Position numbers and translations under genes: made by a program. This document shows, piece after piece, positions 53,616 through 63,185 of a stretch of 64,000 nt of DNA. How positions within the stretch are numbered: position 1 is the stretch's first letter; the number at the start of each line of letters is the position of its first letter. The notes under the pieces are model-generated. The model did not search any database. It had not been told where the DNA came from and saw nothing but the letters and a program-made list of their open reading frames with translations. Origin of the DNA: Burkholderia diffusa (lineage in GTDB: Bacteria > Pseudomonadota > Gammaproteobacteria > Burkholderiales > Burkholderiaceae); NCBI RefSeq assembly GCF_001718315.1, contig NZ_CP013363.1, positions 62,001 through 126,000 on the forward strand, given 5' to 3'.

Positions 53616-54440
53616 ATGAGCTCATGGATCGCCGGACTGCCGATGTACAACGTGACGCCGCGCCACGCTACCCTGTGGCGCGCGTTGCTGCGTGACGCGC
53701 TCGATGCGTTCGCGCATGCCGGCGGGCCGGCCGGCGTCGCGCTGCTCGACGAGCCGTTCGGGGATCTTCACGGGCTGTGGCGCCACGACGGCTTGCTGTT
53801 GTCGCAGACATGCGGTTATCCGTACCGGATGCTCGGATTGCGCGATGCCGTGCACCTGATCGCGACACCGGCATTCGACGCGCCAGGCTGCGACGGCGCG
53901 CGCTACAGCAGTGTGCTGGTGGTGTCGGCGCGTGTGCATTCGGGCGGTGCGACGACGCTGGCGGCCTGTCGCGGGTTGCGGGCCGCATACAACGGCGCGG
54001 ATTCACACAGCGGGATGAACGCGTTCCGGCATGCGGTCGCGCCGCACGCACATGACGGGCGTTTCTTCGGTTCGGTCGTGTCGTTCGGCTCGCATCTGAA
54101 CGTGTTGCGCGCGCTGGCCGCAGGCGTTGCCGATTGCGCGGCGATCGACTGCGTGACGTTCGCGTACGTGCGTGATGCACTGCCGGAGCTGTTGAAGGAC
54201 ATCCGGATCATCGGCATGACGGCGTCGGCGCCAGGTTTGCCGTTGATTGCATCGAAGACGCTGGAAGCGCGGCTCGTGGCGGCGCTGCAGGATGCGCTCG
54301 ATCACGCGGTTACGGCCGATGCGCAGCGGGCGAGCACATTGCGGCTCAACCGGTTCGAGCGCCTCCCGCCGAGTGCATACGACACGATTGCCGATCTCGC
54401 GCGGGACGCGGCCGCGCACGGGTATCCCGAGCTGGCGTGA
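53616..54440 (+). CDS. PhnD-like substrate-binding protein without signal peptide
   Basis: 274 residues of the phosphate/phosphonate ABC-type binding fold (PhnD/SsuA-like): SQTCGYPYRM and RYSSVLVVSARVHSGG in lobe one, AAYNGADSHSGMNAFRHAV in the hinge and binding region. There is no signal peptide and no ABC transporter gene nearby, so this is probably a cytoplasmic or orphan binding protein. Function unknown. Confidence 0.8.
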   Translation: MSSWIAGLPMYNVTPRHATLWRALLRDALDAFAHAGGPAGVALLDEPFGDLHGLWRHDGLLLSQTCGYPYRMLGLRDAVHLIATPAFDAPGCDGARYSSVLVVSARVHSGGATTLAACRGLRAAYNGADSHSGMNAFRHAVAPHAHDGRFFGSVVSFGSHLNVLRALAAGVADCAAIDCVTFAYVRDALPELLKDIRIIGMTASAPGLPLIASKTLEARLVAALQDALDHAVTADAQRASTLRLNRFERLPPSAYDTIADLARDAAAHGYPELA

Positions 54441-54461
54441 GTGCACCCTGCCCGGCGATGC

Positions 54462-55202
54462 CTAGAACGGCAAGGTGCCGGGCGGCGCGTTGCGTACCAC
54501 GGCGAGCGTCGTGCCGATATGGTCCTCGAGCGCGAGTGCGGCGCGCGCATCGGCGCGGCGCATCGCGGCCTCGAACAGGCACGTGTGTTCCGCATGCACG
54601 TCGCGCTTCGAATCGCCGAGCCCGATGCACACGCGCCGATAGCGCTCGCTTTGCTGCGACAGCATGCGCAGGATCAGGTACGTCCACGGCGTGGCGGCCG
54701 CCGAGATCAGCGCTTCGTGAAAGCGCCGGTTGCATGCTTCCCATGCGGCGCGGTTTTCGATGGACACCGGCTGCTCCCACGCCGACAGCATGTCGAAACT
54801 CTGCCGCACGCGCTGCGCCCATGCGTCGTCGCCGCGCCGCACGGAATCGCGCAACGCATCGACCTCGATATGAATGCGCAGCCGCGTGATCGCTTCGAGA
54901 TCGTCGACCGACATCGGCGTCACGCGAAACCCGCGCTGCCCTTCGGCCACGACCAGCGCATCGCTGACGAGCCGCGTGAGCGCCTCGCGCAGCGTGCCCG
55001 CGCCGACGCCGTACACGTCCTTCAGATGCTCCACGCGCAGCTTCGTGCCAGGCGGGTAATGTCCTTCGATGATGTGTTGCCGGAGCTGGTGGTACGCATG
55101 TTCGCTGAGTGTGCGGGCATGCGGCTCGGCGGCGTCGTCGGCGGCCGGTTCGAGTGCCGGCGGCGGGGAGTCGAGCGCATGGGCGGGCAGGATGGTGTTC
55201 AT
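54462..55202 (-). CDS. GntR/FCD regulator (AphS-like repressor of phenol genes)
   Basis: 246 residues. GntR winged helix at about 30-95 (HAYHQLRQHIIEGHYPPGTK and GAGTLREALTRLVSDALV), then an FCD effector domain with metal ligands of the D-x3-H, H, H type. In Comamonas testosteroni aphS and phcS, GntR proteins repress phenol hydroxylase genes. The gene follows the DmpR-type activator with 1 bp between them, so both are probably cotranscribed. Assignment as AphS-like rests on family and position. Confidence 0.88.
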   Translation of the reverse strand: MNTILPAHALDSPPPALEPAADDAAEPHARTLSEHAYHQLRQHIIEGHYPPGTKLRVEHLKDVYGVGAGTLREALTRLVSDALVVAEGQRGFRVTPMSVDDLEAITRLRIHIEVDALRDSVRRGDDAWAQRVRQSFDMLSAWEQPVSIENRAAWEACNRRFHEALISAAATPWTYLILRMLSQQSERYRRVCIGLGDSKRDVHAEHTCLFEAAMRRADARAALALEDHIGTTLAVVRNAPPGTLPF

Positions 55203-55203
55203 G

Positions 55204-56892
55204 TCACGCGTCCTCCTGGTCCTGTTTGCGGTTGAGCCGATAGCTGAGCTGTGCGCGCGTCAGGCCGAGCAGGCGCGCGGCGGCCGACAGGTTGCCGTTC
55301 GCGCGGTCGACGGCCTCGTGCAGCAGCGCGCGCTCGAGGCCGTCGAGCCCGCCGCCGCCCTGCAACCGGTCGAGGATGGCGCCGCAGTCGATCGACATCG
55401 CGGCCGCCGGCCGGATCTGCCCGGCCCGGTCGACCGTCGCGCCGCCGGGCGAGCCGACGCCGGGGAACAGGTCCTTCGCATCGACCGGACGGTTCGGGCG
55501 CGACAGGATCACCGCGCGCTCGATCAGGTTCTCGAGCTCGCGCACGTTGCCGGGCCAGCGATACCCGCGCAGCGTATCGTACGCATAGTCGGTCAGCGTC
55601 GGCGCCGGCTTGCCGTGCACGGCCGCGAAGCGTTCGAGCATGGCGTCCGCGAGCGGCGCGATGTCGTCCTGCCGGTCGCGCAGCGGTGGAATCAGCACCG
55701 GGTAGACGTTGATCCGGTAATAGAGATCGGCGCGAAAGGTGCCGTCGCGCACGGCCCCCTCGAGATCGCGGTTGGTCGCCGCGACGACGCGGACATCCAC
55801 CTTCCGGCCGTCGGTTGCGCCGAGCCGCTCGACCTCGCCCTCCTGAAGCACGCGCAGCAGCTTCGCCTGCACGTCGAGCGGCAGCTCGCCGATTTCGTCG
55901 AGAAACAGCGTGCCGCCGTCCGCGCGCTCGAAGCGGCCAGCGCGCACTGCTTGCGAGCCGGTGAATGCGCCTTTCTCCGCACCGAACAGTTCGGACTCGA
56001 TCAGCGCATGCGGGATGGCCGCACAGTTGATCGCGACGAACGGTTTCTGCGCGCGCGGGCTGAGGCTGTGCAGCGCACGCGCGAAGCGTTCCTTGCCGAC
56101 GCCCGTTTCGCCGGTGAGCAACACGGCGACCTTGGTCGGCGCGGCGGTCTCAAGCAGCGCATACGCGGCACGGAACGCGTCGGAACGTCCGACGAGCCGG
56201 GTCCGGCCGTCGTCGGGCGTCATCTCGAGGCGCAGCGATTCGACTTCGGTCTGCAGATCGCGGATCGTGTTGATCAGCGAGTCGGCCTTGAACCACGACG
56301 AGATCTCTTCCGCGTCTGGCCATTCCTCGGCCGGCTTGCCGACGATCGTGCAGTGTGGATCGTGCATGCCGACACAGGTCGTTTCCTTGAACAGGATCGT
56401 CCGGCCGATGAACGCGCTGGTGTAACCGGTCGCATAGCCGATCAGCATCCAGCACACCGGCTCGGGCTGCGGCCCGAACGTGCGGCGGTGCACGTCGGCC
56501 TCCCATGAATGCTCCCAGCGGTATTCGCAGTAGAACGCGCCCGTCGCGGGATCGGCCTCGAACCGCAACGGCGTGACCTGCACGGCGCCTTCAAGCATGT
56601 GCAGTTGCGGGCCGACATGGAACATGTCGAACAGCGACGCGCCGCTTCGAATCTCGCGCGCGAGCGCGGCGTCCCGTTCGCCGGCGGCGAAGCCGACCCG
56701 CGTGAAGAAGCGTCGCGTCTGCGCCGGCCCGACACTCTCCATCAGTTCCTGGCGCAGCGTCGCCAGTGCGCCGGCATGCAGCAGCACCATTCGCTGACCG
56801 GCCAGCCAGATGCGACCGTCGCTTGCCGAAAAGTGGATCAGCTTGCGCAGGTCGGTGTCCGGCGGCAATGGGGGCAGGCTGGGCCGCGTCAT
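55204..56892 (-). CDS. dmpR: DmpR/XylR-family sigma-54 activator of phenol catabolism
   Basis: 562 residues from ATG 56892 (GGAGGA 6 bases upstream; a start at 56925 has none). N-terminal XylR_N/V4R sensor domain (about 20-210), with conserved cysteines in [22 protein letters not shown]+ domain: Walker A GETGVGKE (about 258), the sigma-54 contact loop GAFTGS (about 308) and Walker [15 protein letters not shown]-terminal Fis-type helix-turn-helix ([18 protein letters not shown]). Sensing of phenols relieves repression of the ATPase, and the protein activates the -24/-12 promoter upstream of dmpK. Transcribed divergently from the dmp operon. Confidence 0.95.
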   Translation of the reverse strand: MTRPSLPPLPPDTDLRKLIHFSASDGRIWLAGQRMVLLHAGALATLRQELMESVGPAQTRRFFTRVGFAAGERDAALAREIRSGASLFDMFHVGPQLHMLEGAVQVTPLRFEADPATGAFYCEYRWEHSWEADVHRRTFGPQPEPVCWMLIGYATGYTSAFIGRTILFKETTCVGMHDPHCTIVGKPAEEWPDAEEISSWFKADSLINTIRDLQTEVESLRLEMTPDDGRTRLVGRSDAFRAAYALLETAAPTKVAVLLTGETGVGKERFARALHSLSPRAQKPFVAINCAAIPHALIESELFGAEKGAFTGSQAVRAGRFERADGGTLFLDEIGELPLDVQAKLLRVLQEGEVERLGATDGRKVDVRVVAATNRDLEGAVRDGTFRADLYYRINVYPVLIPPLRDRQDDIAPLADAMLERFAAVHGKPAPTLTDYAYDTLRGYRWPGNVRELENLIERAVILSRPNRPVDAKDLFPGVGSPGGATVDRAGQIRPAAAMSIDCGAILDRLQGGGGLDGLERALLHEAVDRANGNLSAAARLLGLTRAQLSYRLNRKQDQEDA

Positions 56893-56960
56893 GTCTCCTC
56901 CGTCGAGATTTCTCGTGATTTTCAAGGTTTTCGCCAGCGGCGTCGCGGCGGGCGGATCGA

Positions 56961-56978
56961 TTTGATCATTTCATCAAA
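56961..56978. promoter_or_regulatory. DmpR upstream activating site 1
   Basis: TTTGATCATTTCATCAAA: a perfect TTTGAT/ATCAAA inverted repeat closely like the Pseudomonas DmpR site TTGATCAATTGATCAA. Confidence 0.8.
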
Positions 56979-56992
56979 TGCGCGCGACCGGG

Positions 56993-57008
56993 TTGCTCAA
57001 ATGATGAA
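56993..57008. promoter_or_regulatory. DmpR upstream activating site 2 (weaker)
   Basis: TTGCTCAAATGATGAA, an imperfect version of the same inverted repeat. The centres of the two sites are about 31 bp apart, three helical turns, placing both on one face. Confidence 0.6.
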
Positions 57009-57150
57009 AAGTGCCGCCGGATATGGCTTCAGGCGTGGTCGCAGTCGGGCGGTTTCCGTTCTGGTTAACCGCCATTGTGGATCGCGAATTTGAACTTCGC
57101 GTCAGGGCTTTCCCTGAATTATCGAGATTTTTTCGGTGTGTGGCCGGACG

Positions 57151-57165
57151 TGGCACGGATGCTGC
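57151..57165 (+). promoter_or_regulatory. Sigma-54 promoter of the phenol operon
   Basis: TGGCACGGATGCTGC matches the -24/-12 consensus (TGGCACG, four bases, TTGC) with a single change. GG and GC are separated by the required 10 bp. Transcription should start near 57177, giving a leader of about 20 bases that contains the GGAGG of dmpK. Confidence 0.9.
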
Positions 57166-57196
57166 ATTGAAGTCCGGCATGGAGGCGACACCGATC

Positions 57197-57409
57197 ATGA
57201 ATCAGCATCCGACCGATCTTTCCCCGCTCGATCCCGGCCGCAAGTGTGTTCGCGTGACCGGCACGAACGTGCGCGGTTTCGTCGAATTCGAGTTTTCGCT
57301 CGGCGGCGCGCCGGATCTGTTCGTCGAGCTGACGTTGTCTCCTGCCGCCTTCGACGCGTTCTGCCGCGAACAGCAGGTCACGCGGCTCGACGTCGAAGCG
57401 AACCCATGA
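57197..57409 (+). CDS. dmpK: DmpK-type phenol hydroxylase assembly component
   Basis: 70 residues from ATG 57197 with GGAGG 12-16 bases upstream. The conserved block VRVTGTNVRGFVEFEFSLGG is that of DmpK/PhK/MphK, which is thought to help iron insertion into the oxygenase and is not needed for catalysis. First gene of the dmp operon, directly downstream of the -24/-12 promoter. Confidence 0.9.
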   Translation: MNQHPTDLSPLDPGRKCVRVTGTNVRGFVEFEFSLGGAPDLFVELTLSPAAFDAFCREQQVTRLDVEANP

Positions 57410-57425
57410 CCTTGAGGAGCAAGAA

Positions 57426-58421
57426 GTGACCATCGAGCTGAAGACAGTCGACATCAAGCCGCTCCGGCACACCTTCGCGCATGTCGCGCAGAACATCGGC
57501 GGCGACAAGACGGCGACGCGCTACCAGGAAGGCATGATGGGCGCGCAGCCCCAGGCGAACTTCCATTACCGGCCGACCTGGGATCCGGACCACGAGATCT
57601 TCGATGCGTCGCGCTCGGCGATCCGGATGGCGAACTGGTACGCGTTGAAGGATCCGCGCCAGTTCTACTACGCGTCGTGGGCGACGACGCGGGCTCGCCA
57701 GCAGGACGCGATGGAGTCGAACTTCGAGTTCGTCGAATCGCGCCGGATGATCGGCCTGATGCCAGACGACGTGGCCGCGCACGCACTCGACGTACTGGTG
57801 CCGCTGCGCCATGCCGCGTGGGGCGCGAACATGAACAACGCGCAGATCTGCGCGCTCGGATACGGCACGGCGTTCACGGCGCCCGCGATGTTTCATGCGA
57901 TGGACAACCTCGGCGTCGCGCAGTACCTGACGCGCGTCGCGCTCGCGATGGCCGAACCCGACGTGCTCGATACGGCCAAGGCGAGCTGGACGAACGACGC
58001 CGCATGGCAGCCGCTGCGCCGCTACGTCGAGGACACGCTGGTCGTGACCGACCCCGTCGAGCTGTTCATCGCGCAGAACCTGGCGCTCGACGGCATGCTG
58101 TATCCGCTCGTCTACGACCGCTTCGTCGACGAACGTATCGCGCTCGCGGGCGGCTCGGCGGTCGCGATGCTCACCGCGTTCATGCCGGAATGGCACGCCG
58201 AGTCGAACCGCTGGATCGACGCGGTGGTGAAGACCATGGCCGCCGAATCCGACGACAACCGCGCGTTGCTCGCCCGCTGGACCCGCGACTGGTCCGCACG
58301 GGCCGACGCGGCGCTCGCACCGGTCGCGGCGCGTGCGCTGCGGGACGCAGGCCGCGCGGCGCTCGACGAAGTGCGCGAGCAGTTTCATGCACGCGTCGCA
58401 AAGCTCGGCCTCGCGCTCTGA
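57426..58421 (+). CDS. dmpL: Phenol hydroxylase beta subunit
   Basis: 331 residues from GTG 57426, with AGGAG 6 bases upstream. Ferritin-like helical protein of the bacterial multicomponent monooxygenase beta family: RHTFAHVAQNIGGDK and RPTWDPDHEIFDA near the N-terminus. It lacks the iron ligands of the alpha subunit, as expected, and forms the (alpha beta gamma)2 hydroxylase with DmpN and DmpO. Confidence 0.95.
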   Translation: MTIELKTVDIKPLRHTFAHVAQNIGGDKTATRYQEGMMGAQPQANFHYRPTWDPDHEIFDASRSAIRMANWYALKDPRQFYYASWATTRARQQDAMESNFEFVESRRMIGLMPDDVAAHALDVLVPLRHAAWGANMNNAQICALGYGTAFTAPAMFHAMDNLGVAQYLTRVALAMAEPDVLDTAKASWTNDAAWQPLRRYVEDTLVVTDPVELFIAQNLALDGMLYPLVYDRFVDERIALAGGSAVAMLTAFMPEWHAESNRWIDAVVKTMAAESDDNRALLARWTRDWSARADAALAPVAARALRDAGRAALDEVREQFHARVAKLGLAL

Positions 58422-58457
58422 CGCCGCGCCAATTCCATCAACCCAAGGAAAGCCAGC

Positions 58458-58727
58458 ATGTCGAACGTATTCATCGCCTTTCAGGCCAATGAGGACTCCA
58501 GATCGATCGTCGACGCGATCGTCGCCGACAACCCGCGCGCGGTGGTGGTCGAGTCGCCGGGGATGGTCAAGATCGATGCGCCGGACCGGCTGACGATCCG
58601 TCGCGAAACGATCGAGGAACTGACCGGCGCGCGCTTCGACCTGCAGCAACTGCAGGTGAACCTGATCACGCTGTCCGGCCACCTCGACGAGGACGACGAC
58701 CAGTTCACGCTGAGCTGGTCGCACTGA
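58458..58727 (+). CDS. dmpM: Phenol hydroxylase effector protein
   Basis: 89 residues from ATG 58458 (AAGGAAA upstream). MmoB/DmpM-type effector: VFIAFQANEDSRSIVDAIV and the C-terminal LITLSGHLDEDDDQFTLSW. It binds the hydroxylase and controls substrate access and oxygen activation. Confidence 0.95.
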   Translation: MSNVFIAFQANEDSRSIVDAIVADNPRAVVVESPGMVKIDAPDRLTIRRETIEELTGARFDLQQLQVNLITLSGHLDEDDDQFTLSWSH

Positions 58728-58765
58728 ACGCCGCGCTACACGCACCGACAACACCGGAGACACGA

Positions 58766-60316
58766 ATGGACACGCCAACGCTCAAGAAAAAGCTCGGCCT
58801 GAAGGACCGCTACGCGGCGATGACGCGCGGCCTCGGCTGGGAGACGACCTATCAGCCGATGGAGAAGGTCTTCCCGTACGACCGTTACGAAGGCATCAAG
58901 ATCCACGACTGGGACAAGTGGGTCGACCCATTCCGCCTGACGATGGATGCGTACTGGAAATACCAGGGCGAGAAGGAGAAGAAGCTGTACGCGGTGATCG
59001 ACGCGTTCACGCAGAACAACGCGTTCCTCGGCGTGACCGACGCGCGCTACATCAATGCGCTGAAGCTGTTCCTCCAGGGCGTGACGCCGCTCGAATATCT
59101 CGCGCATCGCGGCTTCGCGCACGTCGGCCGGCACTTCACCGGCGAGGGCGCGCGCATTGCATGCCAGATGCAGTCGATCGACGAGCTGCGGCACTACCAG
59201 ACCGAAACGCACGCGATGTCGACGTACAACAAGTTCTTCAACGGCTTCCATCATTCGAACCACTGGTTCGACCGCGTCTGGTACCTGTCGGTGCCGAAGT
59301 CGTTCTTCGAGGACGCATATTCCGCGGGGCCGTTCGAGTTCCTGACCGCGGTCAGCTTCTCGTTCGAATACGTGCTGACGAACCTGCTGTTCGTGCCGTT
59401 CATGTCGGGCGCCGCGTACAACGGTGACATGTCGACGGTCACGTTCGGCTTTTCCGCGCAGTCGGACGAATCGCGGCATATGACGCTCGGCATCGAGTGC
59501 ATCAAGTTCATGCTCGAGCAGGACCCGGACAACGTGCCGATCGTGCAGCGCTGGATCGACAAGTGGTTCTGGCGCGGCTATCGGCTGCTCACGCTGGTCG
59601 CGATGATGATGGACTACATGCAGCCGAAGCGCGTGATGAGCTGGCGCGAGTCCTGGGAGATGTACGCGGAGCAGAACGGCGGCGCGCTGTTCAAGGATCT
59701 CGCGCGCTACGGCATTCGCGAGCCGAAGGGCTGGCAGGACGCGTGCGAAGGCAAGGACCACATCAGCCACCAGGCATGGTCGACGTTCTACGGCTTCAAC
59801 GCGGCCTCGGCATTCCACACCTGGGTGCCGACCGAAGACGAGATGGCGTGGCTGTCAGCGAAGTATCCCGATTCGTTCGACCGCTACTACCGCCCGCGCT
59901 TCGACTATTGGGGCGAGCAGGCAAAGGCCGGCAACCGCTTCTACATGAAGACGCTGCCGATGCTGTGCCAGACCTGCCAGATCCCGATGCTGTTCACCGA
60001 GCCCGGCAACCCGACGAAGATCGGCGCGCGCGAGTCGAATTACCTCGGCAACAAGTTCCATTTCTGCAGCGATCACTGCAAGGAAATCTTCGACCACGAG
60101 CCGCAGAAATACGTGCAGGCGTGGCTTCCCGTGCACCAGATCCATCAGGGCAACTGCTTCCCGGCCGATGCGGACCCGAGCGCCGAAGGTTTCGATCCGC
60201 TCGCCGCGGTGCTCGATTACTACGAAGTGCAGATGGGCCGCGACAACCTCGATTTCGACGGTTCGGAAGACCAGAAGAATTTCGCGGCCTGGCGCGGGCA
60301 GGCCACGCGCAACTGA
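58766..60316 (+). CDS. dmpN: Phenol hydroxylase alpha subunit (di-iron)
   Basis: 516 residues from ATG 58766. The two E-x-x-H iron-binding pairs are DELRH (Glu140, His143) and DESRH (Glu235, His238), both within helices as in toluene and phenol monooxygenases. The C-terminal part carries cysteines in MLCQTCQIPMLF and HFCSDHCKEIF, a zinc-type knuckle known in DmpN. Catalyses ortho-hydroxylation of phenol to catechol. All key residues are present, so it should be active. Confidence 0.97.
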   Translation: MDTPTLKKKLGLKDRYAAMTRGLGWETTYQPMEKVFPYDRYEGIKIHDWDKWVDPFRLTMDAYWKYQGEKEKKLYAVIDAFTQNNAFLGVTDARYINALKLFLQGVTPLEYLAHRGFAHVGRHFTGEGARIACQMQSIDELRHYQTETHAMSTYNKFFNGFHHSNHWFDRVWYLSVPKSFFEDAYSAGPFEFLTAVSFSFEYVLTNLLFVPFMSGAAYNGDMSTVTFGFSAQSDESRHMTLGIECIKFMLEQDPDNVPIVQRWIDKWFWRGYRLLTLVAMMMDYMQPKRVMSWRESWEMYAEQNGGALFKDLARYGIREPKGWQDACEGKDHISHQAWSTFYGFNAASAFHTWVPTEDEMAWLSAKYPDSFDRYYRPRFDYWGEQAKAGNRFYMKTLPMLCQTCQIPMLFTEPGNPTKIGARESNYLGNKFHFCSDHCKEIFDHEPQKYVQAWLPVHQIHQGNCFPADADPSAEGFDPLAAVLDYYEVQMGRDNLDFDGSEDQKNFAAWRGQATRN

Positions 60317-60390
60317 CAAGCAACCGATCAGCAACCTTGAAGAAGGCCCGCGCGCGCTGCCGCGCGAACGCGGGCCGACAGGAGACAAAC

Positions 60391-60747
60391 ATGGCCGTCA
60401 TCGCGCTCAAACCCTACGACTTCCCGGTGAAGGATGCGGTCGGGAAGTTTCCGGCGCCGCTGCTTTACGTGTGCTGGGAAAACCACCTGATGTTTCCGGC
60501 GCCGTTCTGCCTGCCGCTGCCGCCCGACATGCCGTTCGGCGCGCTCGCCGACAGGGTGCTGCCGCCGGTCTACGGCTATCACCCGGATTTCGCGAAGATC
60601 GACTGGAACCGCGTCGAGTGGTTTCGCTCCGGCGAGCCGTGGGCGCCGGATGCGGCGAAGAGCCTGGCCGACAACGGACTCGGGCACAAGGACCTGATCA
60701 GCTTCCGCACGCCGGGCCTCGACGGCCTTGGCGGCGCGAGCTTCTGA
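60391..60747 (+). CDS. dmpO: Phenol hydroxylase gamma subunit
   Basis: 118 residues from ATG 60391, preceded by AGGAG 7 bases upstream. YDFPVKDAVGKFPAPLLYVC and ENHLMFPAPFCLPLP are the typical N-terminal blocks of DmpO/TmoB-like gamma subunits. Third component of the (alpha beta gamma)2 oxygenase. Confidence 0.93.
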   Translation: MAVIALKPYDFPVKDAVGKFPAPLLYVCWENHLMFPAPFCLPLPPDMPFGALADRVLPPVYGYHPDFAKIDWNRVEWFRSGEPWAPDAAKSLADNGLGHKDLISFRTPGLDGLGGASF

Positions 60748-60772
60748 CCGCTACGCGGACGAGCGAACCATC

Positions 60773-61837
60773 ATGAGCCACCAACTTACCATCGAGCCGC
60801 TGGGCGTGACGATCGAGGTCGAGGAAGGACAGACGATGCTCGATGCCGCGCTGCGCCAGGGCATCTACATTCCGCATGCGTGCTGTCACGGCCTGTGCGG
60901 CACCTGCAAGGTCGCAGTGCTCGACGGCGAAATCGATCTCGGCGACGCGAACCCGTTCGCGCTGATGGATTTCGAGCGCGAGGAGGGCAAGGCGCTCGCG
61001 TGCTGCGCGACGCTGCAGGCAGACACCGTGATCGAGGCCGACGTCGACGAGGAGCCGGACGCGGAAATCATTCCGGTCAAGGACTTCGCGGCCGACGTGA
61101 CGCGCATCGAGCAGCTCACGCCGACCATCAAGTCGATCCGGCTGAAGCTGTCGCAGCCGATCCATTTCCAGGCGGGCCAGTACGTGCAGCTGGAGATTCC
61201 CGGGCTCGGGCAGAGTCGCGCGTTCTCGATCGCGAACGCGCCGGCCGACGTCGCGGCGACCGGCGAGATCGAGCTGAACGTGCGCCAGGTGCCGGGCGGG
61301 CTCGGCACCGGCTATCTGCACGAGCAACTGGCAACCGGCGACCGCATGCGCCTGTCGGGCCCGTACGGCCGCTTCTTCGTGCGCCGCTCGGCGGCGCGGC
61401 CGATGATCTTCATGGCAGGCGGGTCGGGGCTGTCGAGCCCGCGCTCGATGATCGCGGACCTGCTCGCGAGCGGCGTCACAGCGCCGATCACGCTCGTCTA
61501 CGGCCAGCGCAACGCGAAGGAGCTGTACTACCACGACGAATTCCGCGCGCTGGCCGAACGTTACCCGAACTTCACGTACGTGCCGGCGCTGTCCGAAGGC
61601 GCGCCGGATGCAGGCGGTGACGTCGCGCAAGGGTTCGTGCACGACGTCGCGAAGGCGCATTTCGATGGCGACTTCTCGGGGCATCAGGCGTACCTGTGCG
61701 GACCGCCCGCGATGATCGACGCGTGCATCACGACGCTGATGCAGGGCCGCCTGTTCGAGCGCGACATCTATCACGAGAAGTTCATCTCGGCGGCCGACGC
61801 GCAACAGACGCGCAGCCCGCTGTTCCGGCGGGTGTGA
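60773..61837 (+). CDS. dmpP: Phenol hydroxylase reductase
   Basis: 354 residues from ATG 60773. N-terminal plant-type [2Fe-2S] ferredoxin with cysteines in PHACCHGLCGTCKV and a later CC (about 35-80), FAD domain with RAFSIANAP, NAD domain with GGSGLSSPRSM and CGPPAMIDACI. It passes electrons from NADH through FAD and the cluster to DmpN. A start at 60728 would overlap dmpO and is not favoured. Confidence 0.95.
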   Translation: MSHQLTIEPLGVTIEVEEGQTMLDAALRQGIYIPHACCHGLCGTCKVAVLDGEIDLGDANPFALMDFEREEGKALACCATLQADTVIEADVDEEPDAEIIPVKDFAADVTRIEQLTPTIKSIRLKLSQPIHFQAGQYVQLEIPGLGQSRAFSIANAPADVAATGEIELNVRQVPGGLGTGYLHEQLATGDRMRLSGPYGRFFVRRSAARPMIFMAGGSGLSSPRSMIADLLASGVTAPITLVYGQRNAKELYYHDEFRALAERYPNFTYVPALSEGAPDAGGDVAQGFVHDVAKAHFDGDFSGHQAYLCGPPAMIDACITTLMQGRLFERDIYHEKFISAADAQQTRSPLFRRV

Positions 61838-61838
61838 C

Positions 61839-62195
61839 ATGGACGCGGGCCGCGTATGCGGGACGGTCACGATCGCGCAGACCGACGAGCGCTATGCGTG
61901 CGTGTCCGGCGAATCGTTGCTGGCCGGCATGGCGAAGCTCGGCCGGCGCGGCATTCCGGTCGGCTGCCTGAACGGCGGGTGCGGCGTATGCAAGGTGCGC
62001 GTGCTGCGCGGCGCGGTACGCAAGCTCGGACCGATCAGCCGCGCACACGTCAGCGCGGAGGAAGAGTACGACGGCTATGCGCTCGCATGCCGTGTGGTGC
62101 CGGACGGCGACGTCGAACTCGAAGTGGCGGGCCGGCTGAAAAAGCCGTTCTTCTGCGGCGCGGCCCGTGCCGGCGCGCCGGCGATCGACAAGTAA
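61839..62195 (+). CDS. dmpQ: XylT/DmpQ-type ferredoxin
   Basis: 118 residues, start 1 bp after the dmpP stop. Four [2Fe-2S] ligands in [12 protein letters not shown] and YALACRV. Such ferredoxins re-reduce the active-site iron of catechol 2,3-dioxygenase after inactivation by substituted catechols, which fits its place directly in front of dmpB. Confidence 0.93.
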   Translation: MDAGRVCGTVTIAQTDERYACVSGESLLAGMAKLGRRGIPVGCLNGGCGVCKVRVLRGAVRKLGPISRAHVSAEEEYDGYALACRVVPDGDVELEVAGRLKKPFFCGAARAGAPAIDK

Positions 62196-62220
62196 CCAGG
62201 AAACCAGGAGGAGACACATC

Positions 62221-63165
62221 ATGGGTGTGATGCGTATTGGTCATGTCAGTCTGAAGGTGATGGACATGGAAGCGGCGTTGCGTCATTACGTGCGCGTGCT
62301 CGGCATGCAGGAGACGATGCGCGACGCGGCGGGCAACGTTTATCTGAAATGCTGGGACGAGTGGGACAAGTATTCGCTGATCCTGTCGCCGTCCGACCAG
62401 GCGGGGCTCAAGCACGCCGCATACAAGGTCGAGCACGATGCCGATCTGGACGCGTTGCAGCAGCGTATCGAGGCATACGGGATCGCAACCGAGATGCTGC
62501 CCGAGGGTGCGCTGCCGGCGGTCGGCCGTCAATTGCGGTTCCTGCTGCCGAGCGGGCACGAGTTGCGGCTGTTCGCGAAGAAGGCGCTGGTGGGCACCGC
62601 GGTCGGCTCGCTGAACCCCGATCCGTGGCCCGACGACGTTCCGGGCTCGGCCGTGCACTGGCTCGACCACTGCCTGCTGATGTGCGAACTGAACCCCGAA
62701 ACCGGCGTGAACCGTGTCGAGGAGAACACGCGCTTCATGGCCGAGTGTCTCGACTTCCATCTGGCGGAACAGGTGATGGTCGGCCCCGGCAACACGATCC
62801 AGGCCGCGACGTGGATGTTCCGCAGCACGACGCCGCACGACATCGCGTTCGTCGGCGGCCCGAGCAACGGCCTGCATCACATCGCGTTCTTCCTCGACGA
62901 CTGGGCCGACGTGCTGAAGTCGGCCGACGTGATGGCGAAGAACAAGGTGAAGATCGACGTCGCGCCGACGCGCCACGGCATCACGCGCGGCACCACCATC
63001 TATTTCTTCGATCCGAGCGGCAACCGCAACGAGACCTTCGCAGGGCTCGGCTACCTCGCGCAACCCGACCGCCCGGTCACGACGTGGACCGAGGAGGAGC
63101 TCGGGCGCGGGATCTTCTTCCACTCCGGCGAGCTGAACGAAGCGTTCACGACCGTCTACACCTGA
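62221..63165 (+). CDS. dmpB: Catechol 2,3-dioxygenase
   Basis: 314 residues from ATG 62221 (AGGAGG 7-12 bases upstream). Two vicinal-oxygen-chelate domains. The Fe(II) ligands are in WLDHCLL (His), [12 protein letters not shown] (His) and [10 protein letters not shown] (Glu). Cleaves catechol from phenol hydroxylase to 2-hydroxymuconic semialdehyde. Sequence type is that of I.2 extradiol dioxygenases, as in Pseudomonas XylE/DmpB. Confidence 0.96.
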   Translation: MGVMRIGHVSLKVMDMEAALRHYVRVLGMQETMRDAAGNVYLKCWDEWDKYSLILSPSDQAGLKHAAYKVEHDADLDALQQRIEAYGIATEMLPEGALPAVGRQLRFLLPSGHELRLFAKKALVGTAVGSLNPDPWPDDVPGSAVHWLDHCLLMCELNPETGVNRVEENTRFMAECLDFHLAEQVMVGPGNTIQAATWMFRSTTPHDIAFVGGPSNGLHHIAFFLDDWADVLKSADVMAKNKVKIDVAPTRHGITRGTTIYFFDPSGNRNETFAGLGYLAQPDRPVTTWTEEELGRGIFFHSGELNEAFTTVYT

Positions 63166-63185
63166 GCCGCGAGGAGTCCAGCGTC

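Larger units (their letters stand above)
56893..57196 (+). promoter_or_regulatory. Divergent control region of dmpR and dmpK
   Basis: About 300 bp holding two inverted-repeat activator sites (56961-56978 and 56993-57008) and the sigma-54 promoter at 57151-57165. The gap of about 145 bp between the activator sites and the promoter is enough for DNA looping, as in Pseudomonas Po. Confidence 0.8.
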
